Part shown: in pieces, positions 8,558 to 18,006 of the stretch
Layout of the letters: every line of letters begins with the position of its first letter
Position numbering within the stretch: position 1 is the stretch's first letter
Origin: Pectobacterium punjabense
Lineage (GTDB): Bacteria; Pseudomonadota; Gammaproteobacteria; Enterobacterales; Enterobacteriaceae
Length of the DNA: 64,000 nucleotides
Assembly: GCF_012427845.1 (NCBI RefSeq)
Contig: NZ_CP038498.1
Coordinates: 868,001-932,000, forward strand
Direction: 5' to 3'
Position numbers and translations under genes: made by a program
The notes under the pieces: model-generated
Told to the model about the DNA's origin: nothing
Databases searched by the model: none
The model's input: the letters and a program-made list of their open reading frames with translations, nothing else

Positions 8558-10942
8558 ATGGTCAAATTTCGTACCCACCTGTTGGCGCGTACTTTACGTG
8601 CCGGGGTACTTGGGGCATCGTTTGCCTCAGTGCTGCCAGTGGCAGTGGTCTATGCTGCATCTGTCCAACCATACGCGGTGTCATCAGGTCCGCTTAATCA
8701 GGTACTCAATCAATTCGCACAACAGGCTGGTGTATTACTTTCTTACGACCCTGCATTAGTAGCAGGTAAACGTGGTGCGGGATTGCAGGGAAACTACAGC
8801 GTTGAGCAAGGTTTCCAGCAGATTCTTGGCAGCAGTGGCTTAAATGCACAGTTCAGTGCCGATGGCAGCGTGACGCTAGTACAGCGTACGGCGAGTGAAC
8901 CAGTGCCAGTTTCAGCGCCTGTTGCTGCTAAAAACGATCGGATCGTTGTCACTGCACCACCGAATACCGCGATGAAGCTGGATGTACCTATTTCAGAGAC
9001 GCCGCGTGCGGTTGCGGTTGTGACAGATAAACAGATCGAAGAGCGCGGAGCACAAAAAATCGATCAGGCGCTACGTTACAGCAGCGGGATTCTGGCTACG
9101 CCATATGGGCCGGATAATAAAGCCGAATGGGTGACTATTCGTGGATTTAGCGATCAATCCCGGTTCCAAAATGGCCTGGCTACGCTGAATGAAGATGGGT
9201 TCTATGGGCAGCAGATTGAGCCATTTGGCGTCGAGCGTATCGAAGTGCTGAAAGGCCCCGCCTCTGTTCTGTACGGGCAAAACCCACCGGGTGGCCTGGT
9301 TAACGTCATTACTAAACGACCAACGCGTTTGCCGCAGGGAAAAGTGGAGCTGGAATATGGCTCTAACGACTATCGCCATCTTGCCGTCGACAGTGCAGGT
9401 CCGTTGAATGATGATGGTTCGGTGCTGTACCGTGTTGTCGCGCTGGCACGTGATACCTCAGGAGAGATGGATTTCTCGAAGAGCAAACGTTTCTATTTAG
9501 CGCCAAGCGTTACGTTCCTTGGAGAAAATACGGAACTGACGGTGTTAGCCAGCTACATGGATACGAAGTCAGACACGACCAACGGTTTTAAGCTGCCGTA
9601 CGGTACATTACATGGCACGCCGTTTGGCAAAGTTGGCTATAAAACGTCGCTGGGCGAGCCGGGTATGAACCGCCACGATACCCGACAGTTCAACTTAGGC
9701 TATGAGTTTACGCATCATCTGAACGACACCTGGACGTTCCACCAGAACCTGAACTATGCCTATCTGAATTTGGATCTGCGTAATGCTTATGCAATAAGTA
9801 TGGTAGATGAACGCCGTGCCGACCGTGGGCTGACCTACCGCGACGGCTTTGCGCAAAACTGGGCTACCGATAACCGTCTCGTTGGCTAATGGCAGTGGGA
9901 AAATATTGAAAACACGCTGCTACTCGGGTTCGACTATCGTCGAGCCAATACACAAAGTCACGATGCTGATTTATCACCTTATAATTCAGCACAGTATCGG
10001 TTCATTAACGACCCGATTGATATTTTCAATCCAGTCTATGGCAACTATATGCTGCGTGACGATCAACTCTCTTACCATCGCTCCGACCGCCATCAGAATG
10101 GTTACTATATCCAGAATCAGATCAAATATGATGAACGGTTGATCTTCTTGCTGGGAGGGCGTTACGACCAGTCAAAATCACGCACGCAAAATGAAATTAT
10201 GGGGATTGATTCCCGGACGGATGATTCCAAATTTACGAAGTCTGCGGGAGTGATGTATCTGTTTGATAATGGAGTTTCTCCTTATATCAGCTATGCGGAA
10301 TCTTTCCTGCCTATCGCCGATTACGATGCATCAGGACGGCAATATAAACCGACGATGGGCAAGCAAACTGAGGTGGGCGTTAAGTACACCCCGAGTGGGT
10401 TTAACGGCTATGCTTCAGCTGCCGTTTTCAATCTGAATCAGGTCAATATCCTGACGACAGATATCAATAACCCTATTCGCCGGGTGCAAGCGGGTGAAGC
10501 ACGCTCTCGTGGTGTTGAGTTAGAACTGAGTGGCGAGGTGTATTCCGGTCTTTCAGTGACAGCCAACTACACGTACAACAAAGTTGAGACAACGCAGTCT
10601 GGCACCGTGGAGGAAGTGGGAAAACGTCTGGCAGGTTTGCCGTTACATAGCGCTTCTGCATGGGCAATCTACGCTTTCTCTGGCCCACTTGAAGGGCTGA
10701 CGGTAGGGAGCGGCGTACGTTACGTTGGGAGTTCATTCGGTGATAAAATTGAAAGTCGGAACTTGAAAGTCCCAGCTTATACGTTATGGGATGCGATGAT
10801 CGCCTATGATTTCAGTAAAGACTGGCGATTGCAGGTTAATGCCACCAACCTGACAAACCGTGAGTATGTCAGTGCGTGCGATTTTTGGTGCTACTACGGC
10901 GAAGGCCGTAACGTTAGCGCGAATGTCAGCTATCGCTGGTAA
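8558..10942 (+). pseudogene. TonB-dependent siderophore receptor with STN signalling domain, interrupted by an in-frame TAA
   Basis: One continuous frame of 794 codons encodes a transducer-type outer membrane receptor except for a TAA at 9887-9889 (codon 444). In order: signal peptide; STN domain (about 45-115, YAVSSGPLNQVLNQFAQQAG); TonB-box-like DRIVVTA; plug (PISETPRAVAVVTDKQIEERG to PPGGLVNVITKRP); beta-barrel ending NVSYRW. After the stop the frame runs on without any shift (WQWENIENTLLLGFDYRR), so a single substitution from CAA or GAA explains the break. No ribosome binding site restarts translation at the next ATG (10049). STN receptors signal to a FecR-type anti-sigma protein, and both partners follow intact. 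It is a pseudogene unless the stop is read through or is a sequencing error. The ligand is unknown, probably a ferric siderophore. Confidence 0.88.
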
Positions 10943-10963
10943 TCTTCCGCTTCGAATAGGACT

Positions 10964-10993
10964 GAAAGAAGCCTTCGGGCTTCTTTCTTTTTT
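10964..10993 (+). terminator. Intrinsic terminator after the receptor gene
   Basis: GAAAGAAGCC-TTCG-GGCTTCTTTC is a perfect 10-bp stem with a stable tetraloop, followed by a run of T. It separates the receptor transcript from the sigma/anti-sigma pair, which therefore needs its own promoter. Confidence 0.9.
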
Positions 10994-11072
10994 GCATTAC
11001 AGGCCATGCAACCCCTCCGTTTTACTGTAATCGGTACGATCGGCGTGAATAGTCGTTGACTTTGCTGTTAAT

Positions 11073-11090
11073 GATAATGAAAATCATTTC
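11073..11090. promoter_or_regulatory. Fur box before the ECF sigma gene
   Basis: GATAATGAAAATCATTTC matches the Fur consensus GATAATGATAATCATTATC at most positions. It lies 26-43 bases before the sigma factor start, where Fe-Fur would block the promoter, as for fecI. Confidence 0.8.
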
Positions 11091-11115
11091 ATTGCTGTCA
11101 CATTGAGCGAATACC

Positions 11116-11640
11116 GTGAAGAGTCCCACTGCTGTCTGCCCGAATCAGCCTGAAACTTTAAGCGTTCAGCAAATTTATCATGACCACCATGCTTGGTTGC
11201 AGGCATGGTTGCGTCGGCGTTTGGGGTGTTCACAGCAGGCTGCGGATTTGGCACAGGATACGTTTCTACGTTTGATCTACCAGCATCAGACCGATCGCAT
11301 CCGCGAACCGCGCGCCTGGCTGACGACCGTGGCTCATGGGTTGATGGTGAATCACTGGCGACGTAAAGATATCGAGCATGCCTATCTTCAGGTGCTGGCA
11401 GAGCAGGAATTTACCTTTTCGCCCTCATTGGAACAGCAGGCTATGGTGGTTGATGCGTTGCTGGCTATAGAACAGATGCTATCGACGTTACCGGGTAAAG
11501 TACGTCAGGCATTTTTGCTGGTGCATCTTGACGGTTTGACCTATCGGCAGGTGGCTGAACAATTAGCCGTTTCCGAGCGGATGGTGAAAAAATATATGGC
11601 ACAGGCAATGCTGAATTGTCTATTGTGTCAGGACTTATGA
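11116..11640 (+). CDS. FecI-like ECF sigma factor
   Basis: A 174-residue sigma-70 family protein with region 2 (YHDHHAWLQAWLRRRLGCSQQAADLAQDTFLRLI, then PRAWLTTVAHGLMVNHWRR) and region 4 (LPGKVRQAFLLVHLDGLTYRQVAEQLAVSERMVKKYM). The order and motifs are those of the iron-starvation FecI group. It starts with GTG at 11116 and the stop overlaps the FecR-type ATG. A Fur box precedes it. It should direct transcription of the cognate receptor when the receptor's STN domain signals through FecR, but that receptor gene, directly upstream, carries a premature stop, so the circuit may be orphaned. Confidence 0.9.
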   Translation: MKSPTAVCPNQPETLSVQQIYHDHHAWLQAWLRRRLGCSQQAADLAQDTFLRLIYQHQTDRIREPRAWLTTVAHGLMVNHWRRKDIEHAYLQVLAEQEFTFSPSLEQQAMVVDALLAIEQMLSTLPGKVRQAFLLVHLDGLTYRQVAEQLAVSERMVKKYMAQAMLNCLLCQDL

Positions 11641-12584
11641 TTTCTTCTATCACTTCCTCTATCCCGAAAGACGTTCTTTATGCTGCCGCAGAGTGGTATG
11701 CCACGCTGTATGACGAAGACTGTTCTGAATACGATCGTCAGACATGGCAGCGTTGGTTACATCAAGATGACTCCCATCGTCTTGCCTGGCTGCAGGTTGA
11801 ACAGATTCATGCCCGTTTCCATGCGGTAGACAGTCAATTAGCCTCCTCGGTGCTGAGTAAGCGCGGCGAAGAACGTCGGCGTATGCTCAAGTTGTTGGTG
11901 ATTGCTAGTCTCACCGGTGGCGTAGGCTTTAGTCTGCCGTGGGAAAGCTATGCTGCGGATTACCGTACCGGTACGGGAGAAACCCGTGAACTTAGCATCG
12001 AAAAGGGCATGACCCTCTGGCTCAATACGGATTCGTCATTGAATCAACAGGGTAACCCCGCGTTGTCTCAGCCGCTGACGTTTCAATTGATCAAAGGTGA
12101 GCTGATGCTGGATAACCAAACGGCCCATGCAGTCAGGTTGACCACGCCACATGGCGATCTCGCTGCTGCGGCGCACGCCTGCCAATTGGCACTACGCTAT
12201 ACGTCCGCCCACAGCGTGCTCTCTGTTTTTCGCGGTGAGGTTTTGCTACAAACGGCAGTGCCTGCCGCGCAGCGCGTAGTCGCTGGGCAGCAGGTTATTT
12301 TTACCCGTGACAGGTGCAGCGAACCTGCACCCGTTGAGAGTTTCCGCCAGAGCTGGCGCAAAGGGCAACTGGTGGCGGACAGCATGCCGCTAGGGCAGTT
12401 CATCAATGAAATTTCCCGTTATCACAATGGGTATTTTCATGTTGATTCTGCTGTTGTGAATCTACGAATTTCGGGCGTTTTTCCACTACAAGAGACCGAG
12501 CGCTTGCTTGATGCACTGACACGGACGTTACCCGTGAAGGTGACAAGGCGTTTTTCCTGGTGGATTGATATCCGCCCGAGCTAA
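11637..12584 (+). CDS. FecR-like anti-sigma regulator / signal transducer
   Basis: I choose the ATG at 11637, which overlaps the sigma stop (ATGA), giving 315 residues; a TTG 21 bases upstream is less likely. The N-terminal cytoplasmic domain (AAEWYATLYDEDCSEYDRQ, then WQRWLHQDDSHRLAW) binds the sigma factor. A single membrane segment (LLVIASLTGGVGFSLPW, about residue 90) leads to a periplasmic FecR domain (YRTGTGETRELSIEKG) and a C-terminal STN-like part (PLGQFINEISRYHNGYFHVD). It relays ligand occupancy of the receptor to the ECF sigma factor. It is intact although its presumed receptor partner is broken. Confidence 0.9.
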   Translation: MISSITSSIPKDVLYAAAEWYATLYDEDCSEYDRQTWQRWLHQDDSHRLAWLQVEQIHARFHAVDSQLASSVLSKRGEERRRMLKLLVIASLTGGVGFSLPWESYAADYRTGTGETRELSIEKGMTLWLNTDSSLNQQGNPALSQPLTFQLIKGELMLDNQTAHAVRLTTPHGDLAAAAHACQLALRYTSAHSVLSVFRGEVLLQTAVPAAQRVVAGQQVIFTRDRCSEPAPVESFRQSWRKGQLVADSMPLGQFINEISRYHNGYFHVDSAVVNLRISGVFPLQETERLLDALTRTLPVKVTRRFSWWIDIRPS

Positions 12585-12766
12585 AACACTGCTGGCATTT
12601 CGCTGATAAAACACCAAAAATACGCCTCGTTTGTTATCTGGTTGGTTATCACTCGCAGAGTAGACACAAATCTAGCGCATATATATCAATCTGTTGATGC
12701 TGAAAAAGGCGTAGCATACTCCACAAAGGGTATTCTCGGCGTTGCCTCTTCATACAGGATGTCATC

Positions 12767-13777
12767 ATGCAGTTACTGAACCTGAAACAAGCTCGCCTGC
12801 TGAGCTTTTTCTTTATCATGGGTGGCCTGTTTATATTGCTGCCTTTACGCTTGCTGGCCTGTTTCATTGCTGGCTTTTTGGTGTATGAAATTGTCAATTT
12901 GCTGACCCCCTATTTTCAACGGGTCATCAGCGGCAAACGCGCCCGTTGGATTGTAGTCGCAGTAATCAGCACGCTGGTAGTCAGCCTGCTGAGCTTATTG
13001 TTTGGCAGTCTGGTCGGGTTGTTGATGCAGGAAATGAAGGATACCGCGGCGTTCAACGTGCGTATTGGCTATATCCTTAATGATATCCAGCAGCAGATTG
13101 TTCACTACTTACCGGGATATTTGCCGGTCAGTATTGAAGAGCTTCAGCATGAGTTGCTGCAATGGGTTCAGGCACACATTGTGATGTTGCAGAACATGGG
13201 GAAAAGCTTCCTGCATGGGTTTGTGACGATGCTCATCGGTATGGTGCTTGGCGCGATTGTCTCGCTTTATAACGTCGATCAGGATACGGAAAAGCCACTG
13301 CTAAAAGCGGAGTTGCTGCGCCGTGTTTCACTGCTGTCGGCATCGTTTCGCAACATTGTTTTCGCTCAGGTAAAAATTTCTGCGGTTAACACGGTACTGT
13401 CCGCCATTTTTATTCTTGGCGCTCTGCCGCTGTGCGGTATTCATCTGCCGTTTGCCAAAACGCTGGTGGTGCTCACCTTTGTTTTTGGCCTGCTACCGGT
13501 TATCGGTAACCTGATCTCTAATTCGATCGTTTTTCTTTCTGGTTTATCCCTTTCGTTGCCGATAGCGTTGGTTGCGCTGGTGTATTTAATGCTGATTCAC
13601 AAGCTTGAGTATTTCCTGAATGCACAAATAGTCGGGACGAGGATCAAGGCACACGCGTGGGAAATCCTACTGGCGATGCTGGTGTTTGAAGCGGCATTTG
13701 GTCTGTCCGGTGTGATTGCCGCGCCGATATACTACGCCTACCTGAAAAGTGAGTTGAAAGAAGCGTCACTGATTTAA
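12767..13777 (+). CDS. AI-2E family permease
   Basis: A 336-residue integral membrane protein with the architecture of the AI-2E/PerM/YdiK family: two N-terminal hydrophobic hairpins, a soluble linker (residues 85-140), then a C-terminal membrane block containing VFGLLPVIGNLISNSIVFLSGL and the APIYYAYLKSELK tail. Family members export small molecules or act as Na+/H+ antiporters; the substrate here cannot be told. The ribosome binding site is CAGGATG. It is monocistronic, ending near a bidirectional terminator shared with the convergent transporter gene. Confidence 0.85.
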   Translation: MQLLNLKQARLLSFFFIMGGLFILLPLRLLACFIAGFLVYEIVNLLTPYFQRVISGKRARWIVVAVISTLVVSLLSLLFGSLVGLLMQEMKDTAAFNVRIGYILNDIQQQIVHYLPGYLPVSIEELQHELLQWVQAHIVMLQNMGKSFLHGFVTMLIGMVLGAIVSLYNVDQDTEKPLLKAELLRRVSLLSASFRNIVFAQVKISAVNTVLSAIFILGALPLCGIHLPFAKTLVVLTFVFGLLPVIGNLISNSIVFLSGLSLSLPIALVALVYLMLIHKLEYFLNAQIVGTRIKAHAWEILLAMLVFEAAFGLSGVIAAPIYYAYLKSELKEASLI

Positions 13778-13853
13778 TCCTGCACTCTGGCTGGTGATTG
13801 ACGCGATCGCCTGCCATATCTTGCTTGCTCTGCGAGTCAAAAAGCCAAAATAA

Positions 13854-13880
13854 ATCAGCCCAATACGAGATTGGGCTGAT
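13854..13880. terminator. Bidirectional intrinsic terminator
   Basis: ATCAGCCCAAT-ACGAG-ATTGGGCTGAT is a perfect 11-bp stem. T-rich tails occur on both sides (GGTTTTC on plus, TTTATTTT on minus). It serves both the AI-2E permease gene and the convergent GPH transporter gene. Confidence 0.85.
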
Positions 13881-13918
13881 GGTTTTCAATAAACGTCTGT
13901 ATAAATGATTGGCTTCGA

Positions 13919-15445
13919 TTAATGTTGCGCCGTTGCAACCTGAGGTTTCGTCTCTTCTGACTGAACACCTAACGGGTTGTTGCCCCAGCACTTCTCATAT
14001 TCCCAACCTGTCAGCTCTTCTGCGACTGCACGAGCATGAGCGGGTACATCGGCAATGGCGCCACCCGCTTTGATACGTGCAATTTCTTCCAGCAGAATGG
14101 CGTGGTTCTTACGATCCAGTTTCATCTGCGTCGTGTAGTAAATCGCAACCAGCGCAAGAGCGATAACGCCCAGTGAGAACACGCCAACAATCGCCTGTAC
14201 GGCAGATTCCGGCTGTACTGACTGCCCGGAGACAAACCCAAATTGGCTCAGCGTCCAACCCATCGCGAAGACAATGACGGAACGCACCATTTTGCCAGCA
14301 AACGTCATTGCACCTGCGTAAATGCCTTCACGGCGACGTCCAGTCAGGACTTCATCCACATCGGCCAGGAAGGTATAAACCGTCCAGGGAATGTAGTAGA
14401 TACCACCAGTGCTCAGACCAAATACAGCGGTAATCGCAAACAGAACGAAGATGGTCATGTCTTCTGACCAGTTTGTGAAATAGAGCGCGGCATAGGCCAA
14501 TACGCTGACAATCACCACCATCAGTGCCAGACGGAACGGTCGTGCGAAGCCCATTTTCACGCAAATACCGATGAAGGCTGCGGTAGAAATAAGCTGCATG
14601 ACGGAGCTGAAACTGTTGAGGTGTGACACCAGCGCCGTGTTTTGTTTCAGACCAAAGACGATGAAGTAGGTAAACGCGGAAGCGAAAAGCCATTCCGCGC
14701 CGAAGCCAAACAGGTACATCCCCAGATGCTTGCGGAAAATACGCAGGCGGAAGGTAGAGACCATATCCACGCTCAGCTTTTTCATGGCTTGCCACAGGCT
14801 GGACGTGCTTTCACGTACGATTTCGTTTACCGGACGCTCCCAGGATGTCATATACAGCGCGATCATTGCCGCACACATGATGGCACCATAGACCAGTCCG
14901 GTGTAGAAGAATGGCGTTGCAGAATCTTTACCGTAGATGGCAATAAACTGCCCTGGAATGAACGCTGCCAGGAAGTTGGCGATTTTACCGAAAATGGCTT
15001 TAGAACCTGTCAGCTTAGAGCGCAGTTTAAAGTCGGAAGTCATCTCGGTAGCCAGCGTTTCATACGGCACCATGATCGAGGTATAAATCAGCTCGAACAG
15101 CACGTATGTCGCCAGATAGTACCAGAAGCCAAAACCCTCAACCCACAGCATGGGGTAAACCAGTACCAGCGGTGCACCTAGCAAAATAAAGAAGCGTCGG
15201 CGGCCAAACAGGCGACCAATACGGGTGTTGTAGAAGTTATCGCTGATGTATCCCATGATAGGGTTACTGATAGCATCAATGATGCTGGCGACAGAAAAAA
15301 TAGCAGCAGCCTGAACCAATGTTAACCCACAAAATGTGGTGTAAAAGTACATCAGCCATGCGCCGCTGATAGCGAGCGCGCCACTGCCAAGCAGGTTTGC
15401 GCTGCCGTAGCAGAAGGTGTGTTTAAAAGAGATTGGTTTATTCAT
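13919..15445 (-). CDS. GPH-family (MFS) sugar transporter, probably for pectin-derived oligogalacturonides or rhamnogalacturonides
   Basis: A 508-residue protein with twelve membrane segments and the glycoside-pentoside-hexuronide signature near the N-terminus (SVASIIDAISNPIMGYISD, then FGRRRFFILLGAPLVL). It is a cation-coupled inner membrane symporter. A KdgR box (TGAAACA-ATA-TTTCA) lies 21-35 bases before the start codon, placing the gene in the pectinolysis regulon. A fructuronate reductase gene and a rhamnogalacturonan lyase gene in the same window agree with a pectin-oligomer substrate. Relatives include RhiT and oligogalacturonide transporters; I cannot decide which substrate applies, so no symbol is given. 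Confidence 0.85.
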   Translation of the reverse strand: MNKPISFKHTFCYGSANLLGSGALAISGAWLMYFYTTFCGLTLVQAAAIFSVASIIDAISNPIMGYISDNFYNTRIGRLFGRRRFFILLGAPLVLVYPMLWVEGFGFWYYLATYVLFELIYTSIMVPYETLATEMTSDFKLRSKLTGSKAIFGKIANFLAAFIPGQFIAIYGKDSATPFFYTGLVYGAIMCAAMIALYMTSWERPVNEIVRESTSSLWQAMKKLSVDMVSTFRLRIFRKHLGMYLFGFGAEWLFASAFTYFIVFGLKQNTALVSHLNSFSSVMQLISTAAFIGICVKMGFARPFRLALMVVIVSVLAYAALYFTNWSEDMTIFVLFAITAVFGLSTGGIYYIPWTVYTFLADVDEVLTGRRREGIYAGAMTFAGKMVRSVIVFAMGWTLSQFGFVSGQSVQPESAVQAIVGVFSLGVIALALVAIYYTTQMKLDRKNHAILLEEIARIKAGGAIADVPAHARAVAEELTGWEYEKCWGNNPLGVQSEETKPQVATAQH

Positions 15446-15465
15446 GATCAGCCTAATTACAAATA

Positions 15466-15480
15466 TGAAACAATATTTCA
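15466..15480. promoter_or_regulatory. KdgR operator before the GPH transporter
   Basis: TGAAACAATATTTCA fits the KdgR consensus TGAAACA-N3-TTTCA exactly. It lies between the start codon (15445) and the AT-rich promoter region, where a repressor would block initiation or early elongation. KdgR release by 2-keto-3-deoxygluconate induces pectin catabolism genes in Pectobacterium and Dickeya. Confidence 0.8.
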
Positions 15481-15829
15481 GTTCGATTGAACTATCATTT
15501 CTTTATAATTTGCTCTATTGAAAAGAAAGTAAACTGACGATCACGCTTTTGAGTGCTTTTAATGGCGATCTGTCAGGTTGATCATGAAATTAGATATTTT
15601 AATTTGCTTTTTATTGTTTTTTGATTTTCTTTTTATGTTCTTAATTTACAAAATGTGTAGATTTATTACAGTGAAGTGATCGGCATGCAAGCGGGGTGAC
15701 GAGGCAATAGTGAGCGCTGCCCCACAAATCGATAGCGTGGTGTGCAATAACGCATTGACCTCATAGAGGAAATGTCGTCATCATCCCGAGCAGTGTGCTT
15801 TATCGTATTCCCTCATCAGGAGCCGTAAC

Positions 15830-16204
15830 GTGAGTCATTTGCTGGTCTATGCCATTATTTATGTGATTTTTATTGCTGTGGTTGGGTTGTTTGCTTTTCA
15901 GGCTTGGTTACCGGCGTCCGCGCCGCGTGGGTTGAGAGATCGCGCAGGTATTGTGGTCGGGGTATTACGCTGCGTCACGTTGTTTCTTGTGGTTTCTGCG
16001 TTGCAAATACTGTTCCCCAATTCGCTGCTGGATAAGCTTGTCTGGTTGGTTGCCGCAGCGATGTTGGTGATTGCGGTGATCGGTGGGGGAATGAGCTGGT
16101 CAGCGCTGCCGTGGCTGGATGAAACAAAAGGTAAAAGCCGCACTCTGGCGTTGGGTGTCCAGAGTGCGTTGTACCTTGGCCTGCTTGGGTTTATTGTTAT
16201 TTAA
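15830..16204 (+). CDS. Small integral membrane protein of unknown function
   Basis: A 124-residue protein starting ATGAGTCAT... after CAGGAGCCGTAAC (GTG at 15830 by the frame, strong ribosome binding site AGGAG). It has four hydrophobic segments (LVYAIIYVIFIAVVGLFAF; GVLRCVTLFLVVSALQILF; LVWLVAAAMLVIAVIGGG; LALGVQSALYLGLLGFIVI) and short loops. Its 3' end overlaps the convergent uxuB-like gene by 8 bases. No catalytic motif is visible and I do not recognise a family. Confidence 0.75.
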   Translation: MSHLLVYAIIYVIFIAVVGLFAFQAWLPASAPRGLRDRAGIVVGVLRCVTLFLVVSALQILFPNSLLDKLVWLVAAAMLVIAVIGGGMSWSALPWLDETKGKSRTLALGVQSALYLGLLGFIVI

Positions 16205-17684
16205 TGTCTTGTACCAGTGCAGCCACGGTGTTTTGGGCACCGTGATCGCGCAGCTTCAAATAAGCCTGTGCGATGGCGTTAAATACATCGTGGTTTGCTG
16301 GCAGATCCTCGCCGAAAATAGAGCGAATATTGAGAAACGCACTGACCCGCTCGGCACTATCTGAGGTTTCCGCAACGATGTGTCCGAGCTTGTCAGCTAG
16401 CGGATCGCGAATTTCGATTGGGTTACCTGCATCATCTTTTCCGCTGACATAGCGCATCCAGCCTGCGATCCCCAGGGCTAGAGCGCGATAGTCTCCGCCA
16501 TTGCGCACATGCCAACGCAAGGATTCCAACATACGTTGAGGCAGCTTCTGTGAACCGTCCATCGCGATCTGCCAGGTTCGATGCTTGAGTGCCGGATTGG
16601 AAAAGCGGGTAAGTAGTTGAACGGCGTAGTCTTTCAGATCGATATCTACCACGCTGAGCGTCGGTGCCTGCTCTAGCAACATCAGGTGGGACACGGCTCG
16701 GCGATAGTTCTCATCATTCATACAATCGCTGACGTGATCATACCCGGCGAGATAGCCAAGATAGGCTAAAAATGAGTGGCTGCCGTTCAACATGCGCAGC
16801 TTCATTTCCTCAAACGGCAGGACATCATGCACCAGTTGTACGCCCGCCTTTTCCCACTCTGGACGTCCGGCAGTGAAGCGATCTTCAATTACCCATTGAA
16901 TAAAGGGCTCACAGGCTATCGCGCAGGGATCGGCGACGCCAAGGTGATCGGCAATTTCCTGCAACGCTTCAGGCGTCGCAGCAGGGACAATGCGATCCAC
17001 CATTGTGTTGGGGAAGGAAACATTAGCGTTGATCCAATCGATCAGGTTTTGATCGTTGATCCCCGCGGATTCCAGCACGGCGGCTTTGGCCGTTTTGCCA
17101 TTCTCTGGCACGTTATCACAGGAGAGTACGGTGAACGGTGCAATCCCACGTTCGTGGCGCAAGCGCAACGCTTCCGCCAGTAACCCCGGTACGGAGGCGG
17201 GATGGCGTGGATCGGCAAGATCCTGCTGAATCAGTTTATTGGTACGATCCAGCTTGCCGCTCGCACCGTCCATGCAATAGCCTTTTTCGGTAATCGTCAG
17301 GGAAACGATGGCCGTTTCTGGCGCCGCGAGTTTCTCAATAATGGCGTCAATGCCTTCTATTTTGGCATGTAACGATTCGCATACGGCACCGACGACAATG
17401 GGTTGATTGCCCGTTGCGGCTTTTTCCAGCACGGTAAACAGATGATCCTGCTGACGAAGTGCGTTGATCATGGTGTCGTCGCTGAATAGCACAACTTCAC
17501 AAATCCCCCAGTCACCTCCCACCCTATTCAGTACGCGATCGGTGAGCAGCGCCTGATGAGCGCGATGAAAAGCGCCAAAACCGATATGGACGATACGCGG
17601 CTTCAGCGCCTGGCGATCGTAGTGGGGGAATTGAACGGTACCGGGTAGTTCGCAGGTGGCGATATTTTTTATTTTATCAGTCAT
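16197..17684 (-). CDS. uxuB: Fructuronate reductase (mannitol dehydrogenase family)
   Basis: A 495-residue NAD-dependent polyol dehydrogenase. It follows E. coli UxuB along its length: RIVHIGFGAFHRAHQAL nucleotide-binding start, VSLTITEKGYCMDGASG, FPNTMVDRIVPAATPEALQEIADHLGV, and the catalytic-region KLRMLNGSHSFLAYLGYLAGY with its conserved lysine. UxuB interconverts D-fructuronate and D-mannonate in glucuronate breakdown. No uxuA or uxaC is adjacent. The paralog YdfI is very similar, so the symbol is likely rather than certain. Confidence 0.85.
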   Translation of the reverse strand: MTDKIKNIATCELPGTVQFPHYDRQALKPRIVHIGFGAFHRAHQALLTDRVLNRVGGDWGICEVVLFSDDTMINALRQQDHLFTVLEKAATGNQPIVVGAVCESLHAKIEGIDAIIEKLAAPETAIVSLTITEKGYCMDGASGKLDRTNKLIQQDLADPRHPASVPGLLAEALRLRHERGIAPFTVLSCDNVPENGKTAKAAVLESAGINDQNLIDWINANVSFPNTMVDRIVPAATPEALQEIADHLGVADPCAIACEPFIQWVIEDRFTAGRPEWEKAGVQLVHDVLPFEEMKLRMLNGSHSFLAYLGYLAGYDHVSDCMNDENYRRAVSHLMLLEQAPTLSVVDIDLKDYAVQLLTRFSNPALKHRTWQIAMDGSQKLPQRMLESLRWHVRNGGDYRALALGIAGWMRYVSGKDDAGNPIEIRDPLADKLGHIVAETSDSAERVSAFLNIRSIFGEDLPANHDVFNAIAQAYLKLRDHGAQNTVAALVQDIK

Positions 17685-18006
17685 TTATTGCGCTTTTGGG
17701 TGGGGAGATCCATGAGGTTAAAAGTAGCTGTGATTTGCCGGCGGTGCAATACGCTACGCGCAGATAGGTTACGGCGCGCACGTTTTTTTCTCTGCGCAAA
17801 TTTGAGTACTTTTTTAGATTCTGTTCAGCGGCAGCGTGCGGTTTTGTGAGGGGGCTCCAGCGTAATAATGTAACGCTGAAATTTAGTCTTGTTTTTACTA
17901 ACTTATCTCCATTTCTTCTACATCATCAAGTGCTTTTCCCGATTGTAGTCTGCTATTTTGTCTCAATATTTTCCTCACTCCAACGATCAACAACAAGGTC
18001 TGTAAG
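17685..18006. other. Divergent intergenic region between uxuB-like gene and metY
   Basis: About 320 bases with no gene. The metY-proximal half is AT-rich and presumably holds its promoter; I saw no clear MetJ boxes (repeats of AGACGTCT) and no clear CRP or KdgR site. Confidence 0.5.

Noticed and set aside
9849..10142. Frame spanning the receptor stop codon in another phase
   Set aside because: The in-frame continuation of the receptor explains the region; this frame has no homology.
17685..18006. MetJ or SAM-riboswitch control of metY
   Set aside because: No AGACGTCT-type repeats and no riboswitch-like fold recognised by eye.
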